From: Tetrahymena thermophila SB210
Lineage: Eukaryota > Ciliophora > Oligohymenophorea > Hymenostomatida > Tetrahymenidae
Direction of reading: 5' to 3'
Assembly (NCBI RefSeq): GCF_000189635.1
Contig: NW_002475968.1
Span: 1 to 64,000, forward strand
DNA: 64,000 nucleotides
Of this stretch, positions 1 to 11,393 are shown one piece after another. Made by a program: the position numbers and the translations under genes. How positions within the stretch are numbered: the first letter of the stretch is position 1; each line of letters starts with the position of its first letter. A model generated the notes under the pieces. That model saw only the letters and a list, made by a program, of their open reading frames with translations. It ran no database searches and was not told where the DNA came from.

Positions 1-202
1 ACGAGCTATTTTGAATATGAAAGTTAGTTATTTTGTTAATTCAGCATTTACTTTCTCATCAAAAATCATTCTAAAATATTAATTACCCACTATTTTCACT
101 ATTTTGAATATGAAAGTTAGTTAGTTAGTTTGTTAATTCAGCATTTATTTTATGATAAAAAATCATTCTAAAATATAAATTACCTCCTATTTTGAAAATG
201 AA

Positions 203-287
<85 letters not shown>

Positions 288-1960
288 ATTCAGCATTTAT
301 TTTCTTGTCAAAAATCATTCTAAAATATTAATTACGGGCTGTTTTGAAAATGAAAGTTAATTCAGCTTTTATTTTCTCATCAAAATCATTCTAAAATATT
401 AATTACTTGCTATTTTGAAATTGAAATTTAATTAATTTAGCATTTATTTTCTCATCAAAAATCATTCTAAATATTGATTACGGGCTATTTTGAAAATGAA
501 AGTTAATTAAGTATTTATTTTCACGTCAAAAATCATTCTAAAATATTAATTACTTCCTATTTTGAATATAATAGTTAATTCAGCATTATTTTCTCATCAA
601 AAATAACTCTAAATATTAATTACTCGCTATTTTGAATATGAAAGTTTATTCAGCACTTATTTTCTCATCAAAAATCATTCAAAAAATATTAATTACGTCC
701 TATTTATTTTGAATAAGAAAGCTAATTCAGCATTATTTTCTCATCAAAAATAACTCTAAATATTAATTACTTGCTATTTTGAATATAAAAGTTATTCAGC
801 ATTAATTTTCTCATCAAAAATAATTCTAAAATATAAATTACTAGCTATATTGAACATGAAAGTTAGTTAATTCAGTATTTATTTTCTCATTAAAAATCAT
901 TCAAAAAATCTTAATTACATCCTATTTTGAATATGAAAGTTAATTGAGAATTTATTTTCTGATCAAAATCATTCTAAAATATTAATTAATTGATTACCCA
1001 CTATTTTGAATATGAAAGTTAATTTAGCATTTATTTTCTTATCAAAAATCATTCTAAATTAATTACTCGCTATTTTGAATATGAAAATGAATTCAGCATT
1101 TATTTTATGATAAAAAATCATTCTAAAATATAAATTACCTCCTATTTTGAATATGAAAGTTAATTGTGTATTTATTTTCTAATAAAAAATCATTCTGAAA
1201 AATTAATTACCCACTATTTTGAATATGAAAGTTAGTTAATTCAGCATTTATTTTCTCATAAAAAATCATTCTAAAATATTATTTACTATCTATTTTCAAT
1301 GTGAAAGATAATTCAGTTTTTATTTTCTTATCAAAAATCATTCTAAAATATCAATTACTCGCTATTTTGAATACAAAAGTTAGTTAATTCAACATTTATT
1401 TTCTTATTAAAGATCATTCAAAAATATTAATTACATGCTATTTTGAATATGAAAGTTATTCAGCATTTATTTTCTCATCTAAAATCATTCTAAAATTTAA
1501 TTACATTCTATTTTGAATATCAAAGTTAATTCAGTATTTATTTGTTTTCTCATCAAAAATCATTCAAAAATATTAATTACGTGCTATTTTGAATTTAAAA
1601 GTTATTCAGCATTTATTTATTTTCTCATCAAAAATCATTCTCAAATATTAATTACTCGCTATTTGAATATGAAAGTTAATTAACTCAGCATTTATTTTCT
1701 CATCAAAAGTCATTCTAAAATATTAATTACTATCTATTTTGAATATGAAAGTTAATTCAGCATTTATTTTCTCATCAAAAATATTAACTACATGCTAATT
1801 TGAATATGAAAGTTATTCAGCATTATTTTCTCATTAAAAACCATGATAAAATATAAATTACTATCTATTTTGAATATTATAGTTGATTAAGAATTTATTT
1901 TCTCATCAAAAATAATTCTAAAATTTTAATTACGTCCTATTTCGAATATGAAAGTTAATT
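1..1960. repeat. Degenerate ~75-bp tandem satellite
   Basis: About two dozen head-to-tail units of roughly 70-90 bp. Each contains the core TATTTTGAATATGAAAGTTA, then TTCAGCATTTATTTTCTCAT, then a CATTCTAAAATATTAATTAC-like end. Units differ by small indels and substitutions, so length is not a multiple of three and no frame is kept; I read it as non-coding. The array is cut by the window start, so its full size is unknown. Confidence 0.9.
204..287. repeat. (GTTA)21 microsatellite inside the satellite
   Basis: An uninterrupted run of 21 GTTA units expanded from the GTTA that every satellite unit carries after GAAA. Neighbouring units show one to four copies (for example near 113-132), so this looks like local slippage in a single unit. 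Confidence 0.95.
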
Positions 1961-2583
1961 TAAGCACTCCTTGATAAAAGCATTACATGCTATTTTGAAA
2001 ATATAAGCAAATTTAGTATTTTTCAAGGAAAGGACAAGATATTACAATCTAAATTAGAGGAAAGATGAATTAAGGAATATTTATAAATAGAAATATGAAT
2101 CTGACCCTCTAAAAGAATATGAATATGAATTTATGATCATGATTTTCAAAGTGATTTACTTCCTTTTAAATAAAAAAATTTTTGATATATTTAAATTGAC
2201 TGAATAAAATCACTTTTTTTGTGTGCGCTAAAATAGTTAAAAATAACTTAAAAAAGGAAGGAAAAGAGTAATTAATTAAAGATTAATATATGCACTTGCT
2301 ATTGAAATATGATATTAAATTAATAATTTTAATTTAATGATTTTACATTTTAAGGAAATTTAAATTTGAAAATTCTTAAGATTTTACAAATTAAATTAAA
2401 TAAATTACTAGCTATTCATTTTTTTAAGGAATGAATGATATTTCTTTAATTCTTAAATAATTTTTCAAAAGGAATTAATTACATGCTATTTTTTATAACA
2501 TTAAAATAAATTAATGTTTTTGAAGTAAACTAATGAAAAGTGAAAATAAATAAATAAATAAATAAATAAATATACTTTCTTTT
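1961..2583. other. AT-rich intergenic stretch
   Basis: Between the satellite and the 3' end of the pseudokinase gene. Nothing gene-like was recognised. An AATA-type simple run lies near 2547-2571. Confidence 0.5.
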
Positions 2584-4997
2584 TCATAATATTTTTATTG
2601 GTTTCTGTTATAAACTTACTTATTTTTTGAATTTAAAGTTAGTTTTTTCTTTTGGCAAATCATCTTTCTTTTCCTATTTTTTAATTGGTTTCTTAAAAAA
2701 ATAAAATGTTACTAATTAATTTTCTTCATCGTTTGCATCATCGTAACCTAAGGTTGATTTATTAACTAATTCTAAGATTATTCTAGTTAGGTTAATAAAA
2801 TTTTAATTGTTTTATCTTATTCGCTAATTCTTTATTATAGTTAGAGATTTGTTTTCTATGATTCTTCTATTTTTGCCTCCTTTTTTACATATTATTTGGA
2901 ATAAATTGAGGATATGTTAAGTTAAATTTGTTTATCAACATATAATCTATCTTGTTGGTCTTCTTTCAACTAATTATTTGTCTCCGTTGTTTGCATCATC
3001 ATAACCTAAGGTTGATTCATTAACTAATTCTAAGATTATTCTAGTTAGGTTAATAAACTTTTAATCATTTCTTCTTATTCGCTAATTCTTTATTATAGTT
3101 AGAGATTTGTTTTCTATGATTCTTCTATTTTTGCCTCCTTTTTTACATATTATTTTGAATAAATTTAGGATATGTTGGTAAAATTTGGGCCTTCTATCAA
3201 CTCTTAGATCAAGGTCTCTTCGCTTTTACTTTATAAAAATATAAGAAAGAGGTAGATTAATTAGAATAAAAAAACAAGCATACATAATTGGGTAAAACTT
3301 ATTTGAAAAATTTCTAACAAATTCAATTTGATTTTTGAGTGAACTTGTGAACTGTTGAGTGTTTTCATCTATCGTCTCAATAAGCATTTCATCCAACTAA
3401 AATTCAAAAGAAATAATTCCCTTTAGAATAATTAAAGCCTCATTAATAGATATTCTATTCATTGGAACAAAATTAGTTAATCCTTCAATAATATATTTAA
3501 GCTATTTGTGATAAACAAAATTTTTAAATTCATCATCATAATTTAATTGCTCGTGCTTATTTGATACTAAATAACCTACTCCCTAGACCAATGTATAAAT
3601 TAGATATCCTTTTTAATAATTTATTTAAATAAAAATAAGTAATTAATTTTTTATTTCATTTAATACCTAAAGAACATGCTTCGCTCTGTTTATGTTAAAA
3701 GAATAATATTACTTAGCTTTTAGAAATAATTTATCTAAAATATTTACTCTAACACTTGGTTCTAGTCTCACAGTAATGCCTAATTTTTAATATTTATCAT
3801 GATAAACCTTACCTATGTATGGATCAGCTGGGTCATAACACTCTGGTGCTTGATACAAGAAGTTTCCCATCTTTCATTTTTTGAATTGAATTATTTGAAT
3901 ACTACTTTAATATGATAAAAATATTAGTGCATACATATTTATTGATCGAATAGCCAGAATTTTTTTCAAAGTTATCTGCCACATCAAAACCACCTTTTTA
4001 ATATATTTTTTTGAAAATCAATCAAGCTTATTTGTATTTGTTAAAAATTTACAAACAACTGCATTTCCATTGTAGTCAATTAAGATACTATCCGTTTTCA
4101 GATCATTAACAAGGTAACCCTTAGAGTGAATGTAGTAGAGACCTTGAGCAATATCCTTAGCGTATTTGATTGCTGATAATTCATTCAGTCTTTTGTTTTA
4201 GAACTCTAAAATTTAGGTGAGAGTTCCTTTTTTATTAAGGTATTTAATTGTGTATTAAAAATTTTCAATTAAAGTGTTTAATTTATTTATTTATTAATTT
4301 TTAATAAATTAATATAAATTATTTCTACCTTAACATTCAGTTAGAACTAAGTAACTAAATTCATTTCCTTCAAATTAATCTATAAGACTGACTACATAAG
4401 GTGAGTCTCTACATTTTTTGAGAATTTCTACTTCTTGTTTCACTTGATTGTTAAGATCTTCGTCAAGATTACCTAGAAAATCTCTAACTTAAACACCTTT
4501 GATGGCATACCTCATGTTAGTTTTCGAATCTTTTGCTAACAAAACTAATCCCTATGCTCCATGTGCTAAAAACCTAAAATCAGAGTAGCCTTTATTAGTT
4601 AATTCACTTTTCATAGCCTAATAAATTAAAACTTATTAAGGCGTTAAATTAGGTTCTTTTATATCAGAAACTTTTGTTAATTAAGATAAAATTTAATTAT
4701 AACAAAGACAGAAAGGGTAAATTATTGTCTGGATAATTTGATATTATTTTTACAGATAATAATTTCTGTATGCAAGTTTTATTTAATATTTCAATATTAA
4801 TAATTAATTAATTATCAATCTATTCATAAAAAATTAATATTAATTTAAATATTTTTACTGACTAACTCAGGCTTATCGAGCATATCAATACCTTTCATTC
4901 TGTACATCTCTTTGACTTTTTTCCTCTTTTGAAGATGCAAAACAAGGTTATATTTAGCTTCTTAGGATCCTAAAATATTTTATCTGATTGTATCCAT
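2584..4997 (-). CDS. Protein-kinase-like (probable pseudokinase) with C-terminal coiled coil
   Basis: Start ATG at 4997-4995. Exon 1 is 4997-4859; introns at 4671-4858 and 4227-4328 keep frame, and several more follow. Kinase landmarks appear in order: a glycine-loop-like AHGAQGLVLLAK, the VAIK lysine as YAIK, a helix-C glutamate region, GLYYIHSKG, and an APE motif (GNFLYQAPE). Catalytic motifs are degraded. HRDLK reads VNDLK, so the Asp and Lys remain but His-Arg are lost. The metal-binding Asn of that loop is Ser, and DFG reads GFD. This suggests no or atypical phosphotransfer. The tail is a Gln/Glu-rich coiled coil containing a near-duplicate 86-residue block (DNA 2728-2945 and 2986-3190, offset 258 bp, in frame). 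The 3' end, a TGA at 2584, assumes a 56-bp last intron and is uncertain. Substrate and pathway are unknown. Confidence 0.75.
2728..3190 (-). repeat. 258-bp in-frame coding duplication
   Basis: Two copies (about 2728-2945 and 2986-3190) share roughly 200 bp at high identity. Both encode the same coiled-coil segment, including EAKIEESQKTNLQLQQ. The offset of 258 bp is 86 codons, so the duplication preserved the reading frame. Confidence 0.9.
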
Positions 4998-5829
4998 TTT
5001 TAATATCTCAATATTTTTTTTTTTCTAACAAATTAATTTGAATTAATTAATTATGTGCGAATAAACAATATTTGTTAAGCTTTTAAATGTTTATATTTTG
5101 TTAAAATCTGGTGTAAATAAATTAAATTATCTGTTCAAAGAATGTTTGACAAATTAAAATTTTTCTTTCATAAAAATTGTATTAATACGCATTAAATATT
5201 AGATCATTTTATGAATAAGATTTAAATATACCAACTTGTCATCATCTCAATCATAAAATACTGTAAAATGACATAATAAATGAAGCTATCAGACTAACAT
5301 GTAAGATAAAGCAAGAAAGAAAGAAAAAACAATTTATAGCTTTAAAAAATACAAAAAAGGAAAGAATCTTAGAACTTAAGCTGAAAGTCAGTAATTGGCC
5401 TTATATTCATTTGTTTTCTATTTTAAACTAAATAATATTTATCATTAAAATTTATTTATATCTTTATTATAGTAAAAATATGAATTAAAGGCACAATAAT
5501 TTTAAAGCAACAAAATCTACATATAATTTATAACATAGATGATTAAATAAAAAAACTTAGATGTAAAACTTTTCACAAATTTTGCTGTAAAATACAATCA
5601 AATTTAAGATAAAAAACAGATATTAACATTTTCATTTTCACGCCTATTTTCTAGACCAAAACAGATTAAAAGACCCTTTTCTTTTATAAATAAAATTTAA
5701 ATATGATCAAGTATTGTCATATTTTCAAATATTTACAACCAACCAACAAAGCACATATGTAATTACTGAAATAGATAAAATTATTAACGTATATTAGATA
5801 AAATACCTCACCATTTTTTACAAAAACAA
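4998..5829. other. Intergenic, little structure
   Basis: AT-rich spacer upstream of the pseudokinase gene, which is transcribed away from it. A 39-codon code-6 ORF on the plus strand at about 5269-5388 is too short to trust. Confidence 0.4.
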
Positions 5830-6384
5830 TCAAAAGTAGGTAAATAACAAATAGCCCAAAAGCCAAATACTTTTCATATTCTTTGAAGTTTCCTCAAAAA
5901 TGTATCTTTGAATAAAGCATTAGTCGATTATTTGATATGAAGAACTAATAGCTTGAAAAATATGCTATAAAAGCTAAGTAAATTTTTTTATACTTTAAAC
6001 CTACTCTAAAAATAGAAGGTCGCTCGCTATAAATAAGCTGTATCTTTTAATGGAATATCCATTAAACTCATATTAATAATATTGCACAAGTTTATGCCTT
6101 TTTTTGATTATGATAAATAAATTATAAAAAAGCTATTTATCTCTTGAATTGTTTAATTATACTAGCTTTGATATAGTCATATGTAGAGCTATTTTAGCAT
6201 AATTTAATTATCCTTCTATCCCTACCTAAGTATTATTTTTAATACAAGAAATGGTCTTCTTCTTAATCAAAATAATAAATAGAGAGTTATTAGAATATTT
6301 AACAGAATTTTTGATTTTCCTCCTTAAAATATCTATTTGTTTTTCTTTAAGTAGAGTTTAATTAAAAAGAAAACACATTTACAT
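5830..6384 (-). CDS. Orphan ORF, 184 aa, unknown function
   Basis: A single open frame of 185 codons in code 6, from ATG 6384-6382 to TGA 5832-5830. There is an in-frame TGA just upstream of the ATG, which fixes the start if the ORF is unspliced. The protein is Lys/Ile/Leu/Gln-rich, with basic patches (for example LRRKIKNSVK) and mixed polar/hydrophobic segments suggesting helices. No known domain, signal peptide or clear membrane segment was recognised. By chance, TGA-free frames in DNA this AT-rich average only about 60 codons, so a run this long with varied residues is suggestive but not proof. It could also be one exon of a longer gene. Confidence 0.45.
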
Positions 6385-6630
6385 AATAATTAAGCAAGCT
6401 CACATAAAATGAAATATTGGAAATGGAATAATTGAGTGGTCAAAAAAAACAAATATGGATAAAAATAAATTATAAAATTTTAATTATGAATAATATGAAT
6501 ATGAGAAAAAAATAAGCGAAGAGGTTATAATATGTTTAAATACTAATTAATTACATATTGCACTTCCAAAATTAAATTCTTGCCGAAGCTGAGATGCGAG
6601 AATTTAATTAATGAATAAGCTTTTAATTAG

Positions 6631-7297
6631 ATTAATATAATAAATAAAAATTTATTAAATTTAGGTATTTAATCCTTTTTTATTATTTTTTATAATAGTT
6701 TTTTACTACACTATTTCTTATATTTATAATTTATTTATATAGAAGTTGAAATCAAATAAATAAATAGTAAAATTTAATTAATTAATTTTTTGAAAAATTA
6801 TAATTTTTTATTAAAAATTATTTACTTATTTTTTTCTTCTAGCAAGTTAGAAACCTGTTTTAAAAGTTTTATTATTTATTTTATTATACTCGAATTTATG
6901 CAATTAATAACAAGTTCTTGCAAAAAAAACTAATGAGATATGATAATAAATAAACATATTATAAATATTATAATTTCATAAATATGTATTAAATCTATTT
7001 TAATATATATTAAAATTTCTCAACTTAAATATAAAAATAAATATATTAAAATTAAAGATAATGAAATAGAAATATTAAGATTTAATAATTAATTAATGCT
7101 AGATTAACTTTTAAATTTTTTGGGATTTTTTCATCTAAAAGCAAATTTATAAATTTTTATTTGATGATTACAAAAATTTATTAGTTGTTATAAATAAATT
7201 AATTTGATATAAAAGTTAATTAATTTATAAATATGCTTTTAATTAATTAAATTTCCATAAATTTCTATTAAATATTTTAGTAAAGAATAAAAAATAA
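6631..7297 (+). repeat. 5' flank shared with LRR gene 3
   Basis: The region upstream of LRR gene 1 resembles 51077-51464 upstream of LRR gene 3. Shared blocks include AATATAATAAATAA followed by ATTTATTAAATTTAGG, and TTGATATAAAAGTTAATTAA near the start codon. The duplicated segment therefore included upstream, probably regulatory, DNA as well as the gene. Confidence 0.7.
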
Positions 7298-10200
7298 ATG
7301 ATATAATAGAAAAAATATTTTAACAAACTAGAAGAAGTAAATATTTACTTTTTGTTAATTAGTATTAATTCAATTTACTTTTATAAATAACAAAAGTTTT
7401 TAAGCTCTTCCCTTTAATCGTTCTAGATACTCCATATTGATCTGAATAATCAGTATATTTGATATATTAATATTATTATTATTAAGGCTTTATTTATTTA
7501 ATTTTGATATGATTTACAATATTATTTTTCAAATTTAAAGTATCATCTATATTCATTCAATTTTATATATACAAATATTTTAGAATTAATTTAATTTACT
7601 TTTAATATGATTATTAATTTTTTATTATTTTATATTTTATATTTTTTCTTCATTTTTTCCTTCTAACTAAATATTAACTATATATTTTATCTTCAATATT
7701 TAAAAAGGGAAAATTAAATTAGTGATATAAATGCATCAGATTTAGGTTTTGGTTTAGGAAAGTGCACTAATCTCTCATATTTGACACTAGGTCTAGAGTA
7801 AAAACAATTTATTTGTTTTGGATTGTGATATTTTTGAAAAAAAAGTGAATTTAAAACAATATAACTAGCTAACTCTTTTAATTTAATTATTTATTTGCTT
7901 TTCATTTGATTTATTTTTCTTATTTATTCTGCTTATGTTTAATTTATTTCTTTGTTGGATTATTAATTTAACTCATTTTTTCATTTTTAGATTTTGGTTT
8001 TATTATGAATTAATTAATTCATTTCATATTTTTTCTTCATTTTTTTATAATAAATTAATTATTTATTTTTTCTTTAATATTTAAAAAGGTAAAATTAAAT
8101 TGGTGATAAAGGTGCTTAAGGATTAAGTTCTGGTCTAAGAAAGTGCATTAATCTCTCAAATTTGACACTTTAACTTTAGTAAAAGCAGTTTATTGTTTTG
8201 AATTGTGATATTTTTGATAATAAAAATGAATTTAAAATAATATCATATAACTAACTCTTTTAATTTATTCATTTATGAGTTTTTCATTTGATTTATTTTT
8301 CTTTTTTTTTATTCTGCTTGTGTTTTTTTCTTTATTTCTTAGTTTGATTGTTAATTTAAGTCATTTTTTTATTTTCAAATTTATCTTTTATTATTAATTA
8401 CCGTAATATACCAATTAGAGCCCCTCCCCCTCACACATATTAGAGCCCTCTCTTTAAAAAAGACTAATTTTATGAACATTTGGGGGTGGGAGGTCTAATT
8501 GGTATATACTATAATTTATTTCATGTTTTTTCTTCATTTTTCTTTCTAACTAACAAATTAACTATGTATTTTTACTTCAATATTTAAAAGGAGAAATAAA
8601 ATTGGTGTAATTGGTATATAAAGCTTATTTTCTAGTTTAGAAAAGTGCACCAATCTCTCAAATTTGACACTAGATCTTTGGTAAAAACAGTTTATTTATT
8701 TTGGATTATGATATTTTTGTAAATAAAAATTAATTTAAAACAATATCATACAATTATTTTAATTAATTAATTAATTTATTTATTAGTGTTTTAAATTTTA
8801 TTTATTTTTCATTTTTTATCCTGCTTGTGTTTTTTCAATTAGTTATTTCTTTGTTTGATTTTTAATTAAACTAATTTTTTTATTTTCAACTTTTACTTTT
8901 ATTATTAATTAATTAATTAATTTCTTATTATTTCATATTTTTTCTTAAATTTTAAATTCTATCCAACAAATTAACTCTTTATATTTTCTTCAATATTTAA
9001 ATAGGTAAAATTAAATTGGTGATGAAGGTGCATCAGGCTTAGGCTCTGGTTTAGAAAAGTGCACGAATCTCTCAAATTTGACACTTGATTTAAGGTAGAA
9101 GCAGTTTATTTGTTTTGGATTATGATATTTTTGAATATAAAAAATAATTTAAAACAATATTATATAACTTACTCTTCTAATTTATTTATTAGCTTTTTAT
9201 TTGATTTATTTTTCTTTTTTTATTTATTTTGTTTGTGCTTTTTTAATTTATTTCTTAGTTTGATTGTAAATTTAACTCATTTTTTCATTATCAACTTTTG
9301 CTTATTTTATTTATTTCTTTTTATTTCATATTTTTTCTTCATTTCCTTCTAACTAATAAATTAACTCTTTATTTTCTCTTCAATTTTTAAAAAGGTCTAA
9401 TTAAATTTATGCAATTGGTTCATCTGACCTAGGTGATTCTTTAGGAAAGTGCACTAATCTCTCAAATTTGACACTAGATCTTTGGTAAAACAGTTTATTT
9501 GTTTTGGATTATTATATTTTTGAAAATAAAAATTAATTTAAAACAATATCATACAATTATTTTAATTTATTTATTTATTTGTAAGAGTTTCATTTGATTT
9601 CTTTTTCTTTTTTTTTATTCTGCTTATTTTTTTTCATTTTATTTATTTCTTTGTTTGATTATTAATTTAATTATATTTTATTTTAAAATTTTACTTTTAT
9701 TATTAATTAATTAATTTCTTATTTCATATTTTTTTAATTTTTTTATACTAACTAACAAATTAGCTATATATTTTTTCTTCAATATTTAAAAAGGGGGAAT
9801 ACAATTGGTGCAATTGGTGCATCAGTCATAGGTTATGGTTTAGGAAATTGCACTAATCTCTCAAATTTGACACTTAATCTAGAGTAAAAACAGTTTATTT
9901 ATTTTGGATTGTGAAATTTTTGAATATAAAAATGAATTTAAAACAATATAACTAATAAATTCTATTAATATATTTATTTATTTATGAGATTTTAATTTTA
10001 CTTATTTTATTCTGCTTGTGTTTTTTTTATATATTTATTTCTTTGTTTGATTATTAATTTATTTAATACATTTTTTCCCAACTTTTGCTTTTATTATTAA
10101 TATTCATATTTTTTCTTCATTTTTTCCTTATAACTAACAAATTAACTGTATCATTTTTTTCATCAATATTTAAAAGGAGAAATTAAATTGGTTCATCAGG

Positions 10201-11393
10201 TGCATCATGCTTAGGTTTTGGTTTAGAAAATTGCACTAATCTCTCAAGTTTAACACTTAATCTAGGGTAAAAATAGTTTATTTGTTTTGGATTGTGATAT
10301 TTTTGAATATAAAAATGAATTTAAAACAATAATACTAACTCTTTTAATTTATTTATTTATGAGCTTTTCATTTGACTTATTTTATTTTTTTTAATCCTGC
10401 TTGCGTTTTTTTATTTATTTATTTCTTTGTTTGATTGATTAATTGTTTAATTTATCTCGTTTTTTCATTTTCAACTTTTACTTTTATTATTAATTAATTA
10501 ATTTCTTATTATTTAATATTTTTTCTTCATTTTATCTAAAAAAATAATTATTTATTATTTCTTAAATATTTAAAAAGGTATAATTAAATTGGTGACGAAG
10601 GTGTATTAGAACTAGGTTCTGGCTTATATAAGTGCACTAATCTCTAAAATTTGACACTTTAACTTTGGTAAAAACAGTTTATTTGTTTTTAATTGTAATA
10701 TTTTTGAATATAAAAATAAATTTAAAACAAAATCGTATAGCTAAATATTTTAATTAATTTATTTATTAGCTTTTCATTTTTGATTTATTTTTCTTTTTTT
10801 TATTTTGCTTGTGTTTTATTTATTTGTTTGTTTGATTGTTAATTTAACTCATTTTTTACTTTCAACTTTAGCTTTTATTATAAATAATTAATTCATTTCT
10901 AATTATTTAATATGTTTTTTTATTTCTTCCTTCTAAAAACAAATTAATTTTATATTTTTTCTTTAATATTTAAAAAGGTCGAATTATATTGATGTTCAAG
11001 GTGCATCAGACTTAGGTTCTGGTTTAAGAAAGTGCACTAATCTCTCAAATTTGACTCTTTATCTAAGGTAAAAACAGTTTATTTGTTTTATATTATGATA
11101 TTTTTGAATATAAAAATTAATTGAAAGCAATATAACTAACTACTAACTCTTTTATTTATTTATTAACTTTTTTTTGATTTATTTTTCTTTTATTTCTTAT
11201 TTTACTAACATTTTTATTATTTATTGATTAAATTAATAATATTTTACTTAAAAATTTTATTCTATTAATTTATTTTTATTAATTTACACCAATTTATTTT
11301 AAAAGTAACAATAAAATCTATAGATCATAGGAATTGAAATTAAAATGTCTTAAATCAAAAAGATTAGTTACCTTAAAAATACAATATTGGTGA
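7298..11393 (+). CDS. LRR gene 1: nine 90-bp leucine-rich-repeat exons
   Basis: Exons: 7298-7336, 7397-7452, 7708-7797, 8089-8178, 8591-8680, 9005-9094, 9395-9484, 9794-9883, 10177-10266, 10578-10667, 10978-11067, 11306-11393. Together they give 993 nt, 330 aa, with no internal TGA. The N-terminal cap reads MIQQKKYF plus FLSSSLQSFQ. Nine 30-residue repeats follow, of the form xNQIGDxGASGLGSGLxKCTNLSNLTLxL. The C-terminal cap contains LKSKRLVTL and ends at TGA 11391-11393. Every LRR exon is exactly 90 bp and starts and ends in the same phase (a split codon, 2+1 nt). Splice sites are uniform: TTTAAAAAG acceptors and mostly GTAAAAACAG donors. The product is likely a small cytosolic solenoid for protein binding; no signal peptide or membrane segment is visible. 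Partner unknown. Confidence 0.85.
7708..11067 (+). repeat. Tandem exon-intron units of LRR gene 1
   Basis: Nine units begin at 7708, 8089, 8591, 9005, 9395, 9794, 10177, 10578 and 10978, so most are 380-415 bp and one is 502 bp. Both exon and intron are alike between units. Each intron carries TTTATTTGTTTTGGATTGTG early, then GAATTTAAAACAAT, then TTTATTCTGCTTGTG, then TTTCTTCAATATTTAAAAAG at the acceptor. The long unit contains the palindrome at 8406-8508. Confidence 0.9.
8406..8508. repeat. G/C-armed imperfect palindrome in an LRR intron
   Basis: The left arm TATACCAATTAGAGCCCC (8407 on) pairs with the right arm GGGAGGTCTAATTGGTATA (to about 8506), each with an inner C- or G-run (CCCCTCCCCC and GGGGGTGGG). 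The loop is about 50 bp. It accounts for the extra length of its unit and could be a MITE-like insertion. No target-site duplication was established. Confidence 0.75.

Noticed and set aside
2731..3180. Reading of the 258-bp duplication as a leucine-rich repeat (ILELVNESTLGYDD-type frame).
   Set aside because: That frame meets a TGA between copies and does not join the kinase exons; the coiled-coil frame is open through both copies.
5269..5388. A 39-codon plus-strand code-6 ORF, Lys/Gln-rich.
   Set aside because: Too short, with no supporting splice context or similarity.
9110..9352. An 80-codon plus-strand ORF of mostly Phe, Leu and Ile.
   Set aside because: It lies entirely in an LRR gene 1 intron and consists of the T-rich blocks found in every such intron.
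9788..9797. An exact AAAAAGGGGG (A5G5), the sequence known to bound one Tetrahymena eliminated element.
   Set aside because: It lies at the splice acceptor of an LRR exon, is single, and has no opposite partner nearby. It is explained by the conserved TTTAAAAAG acceptor followed by a G-rich codon.
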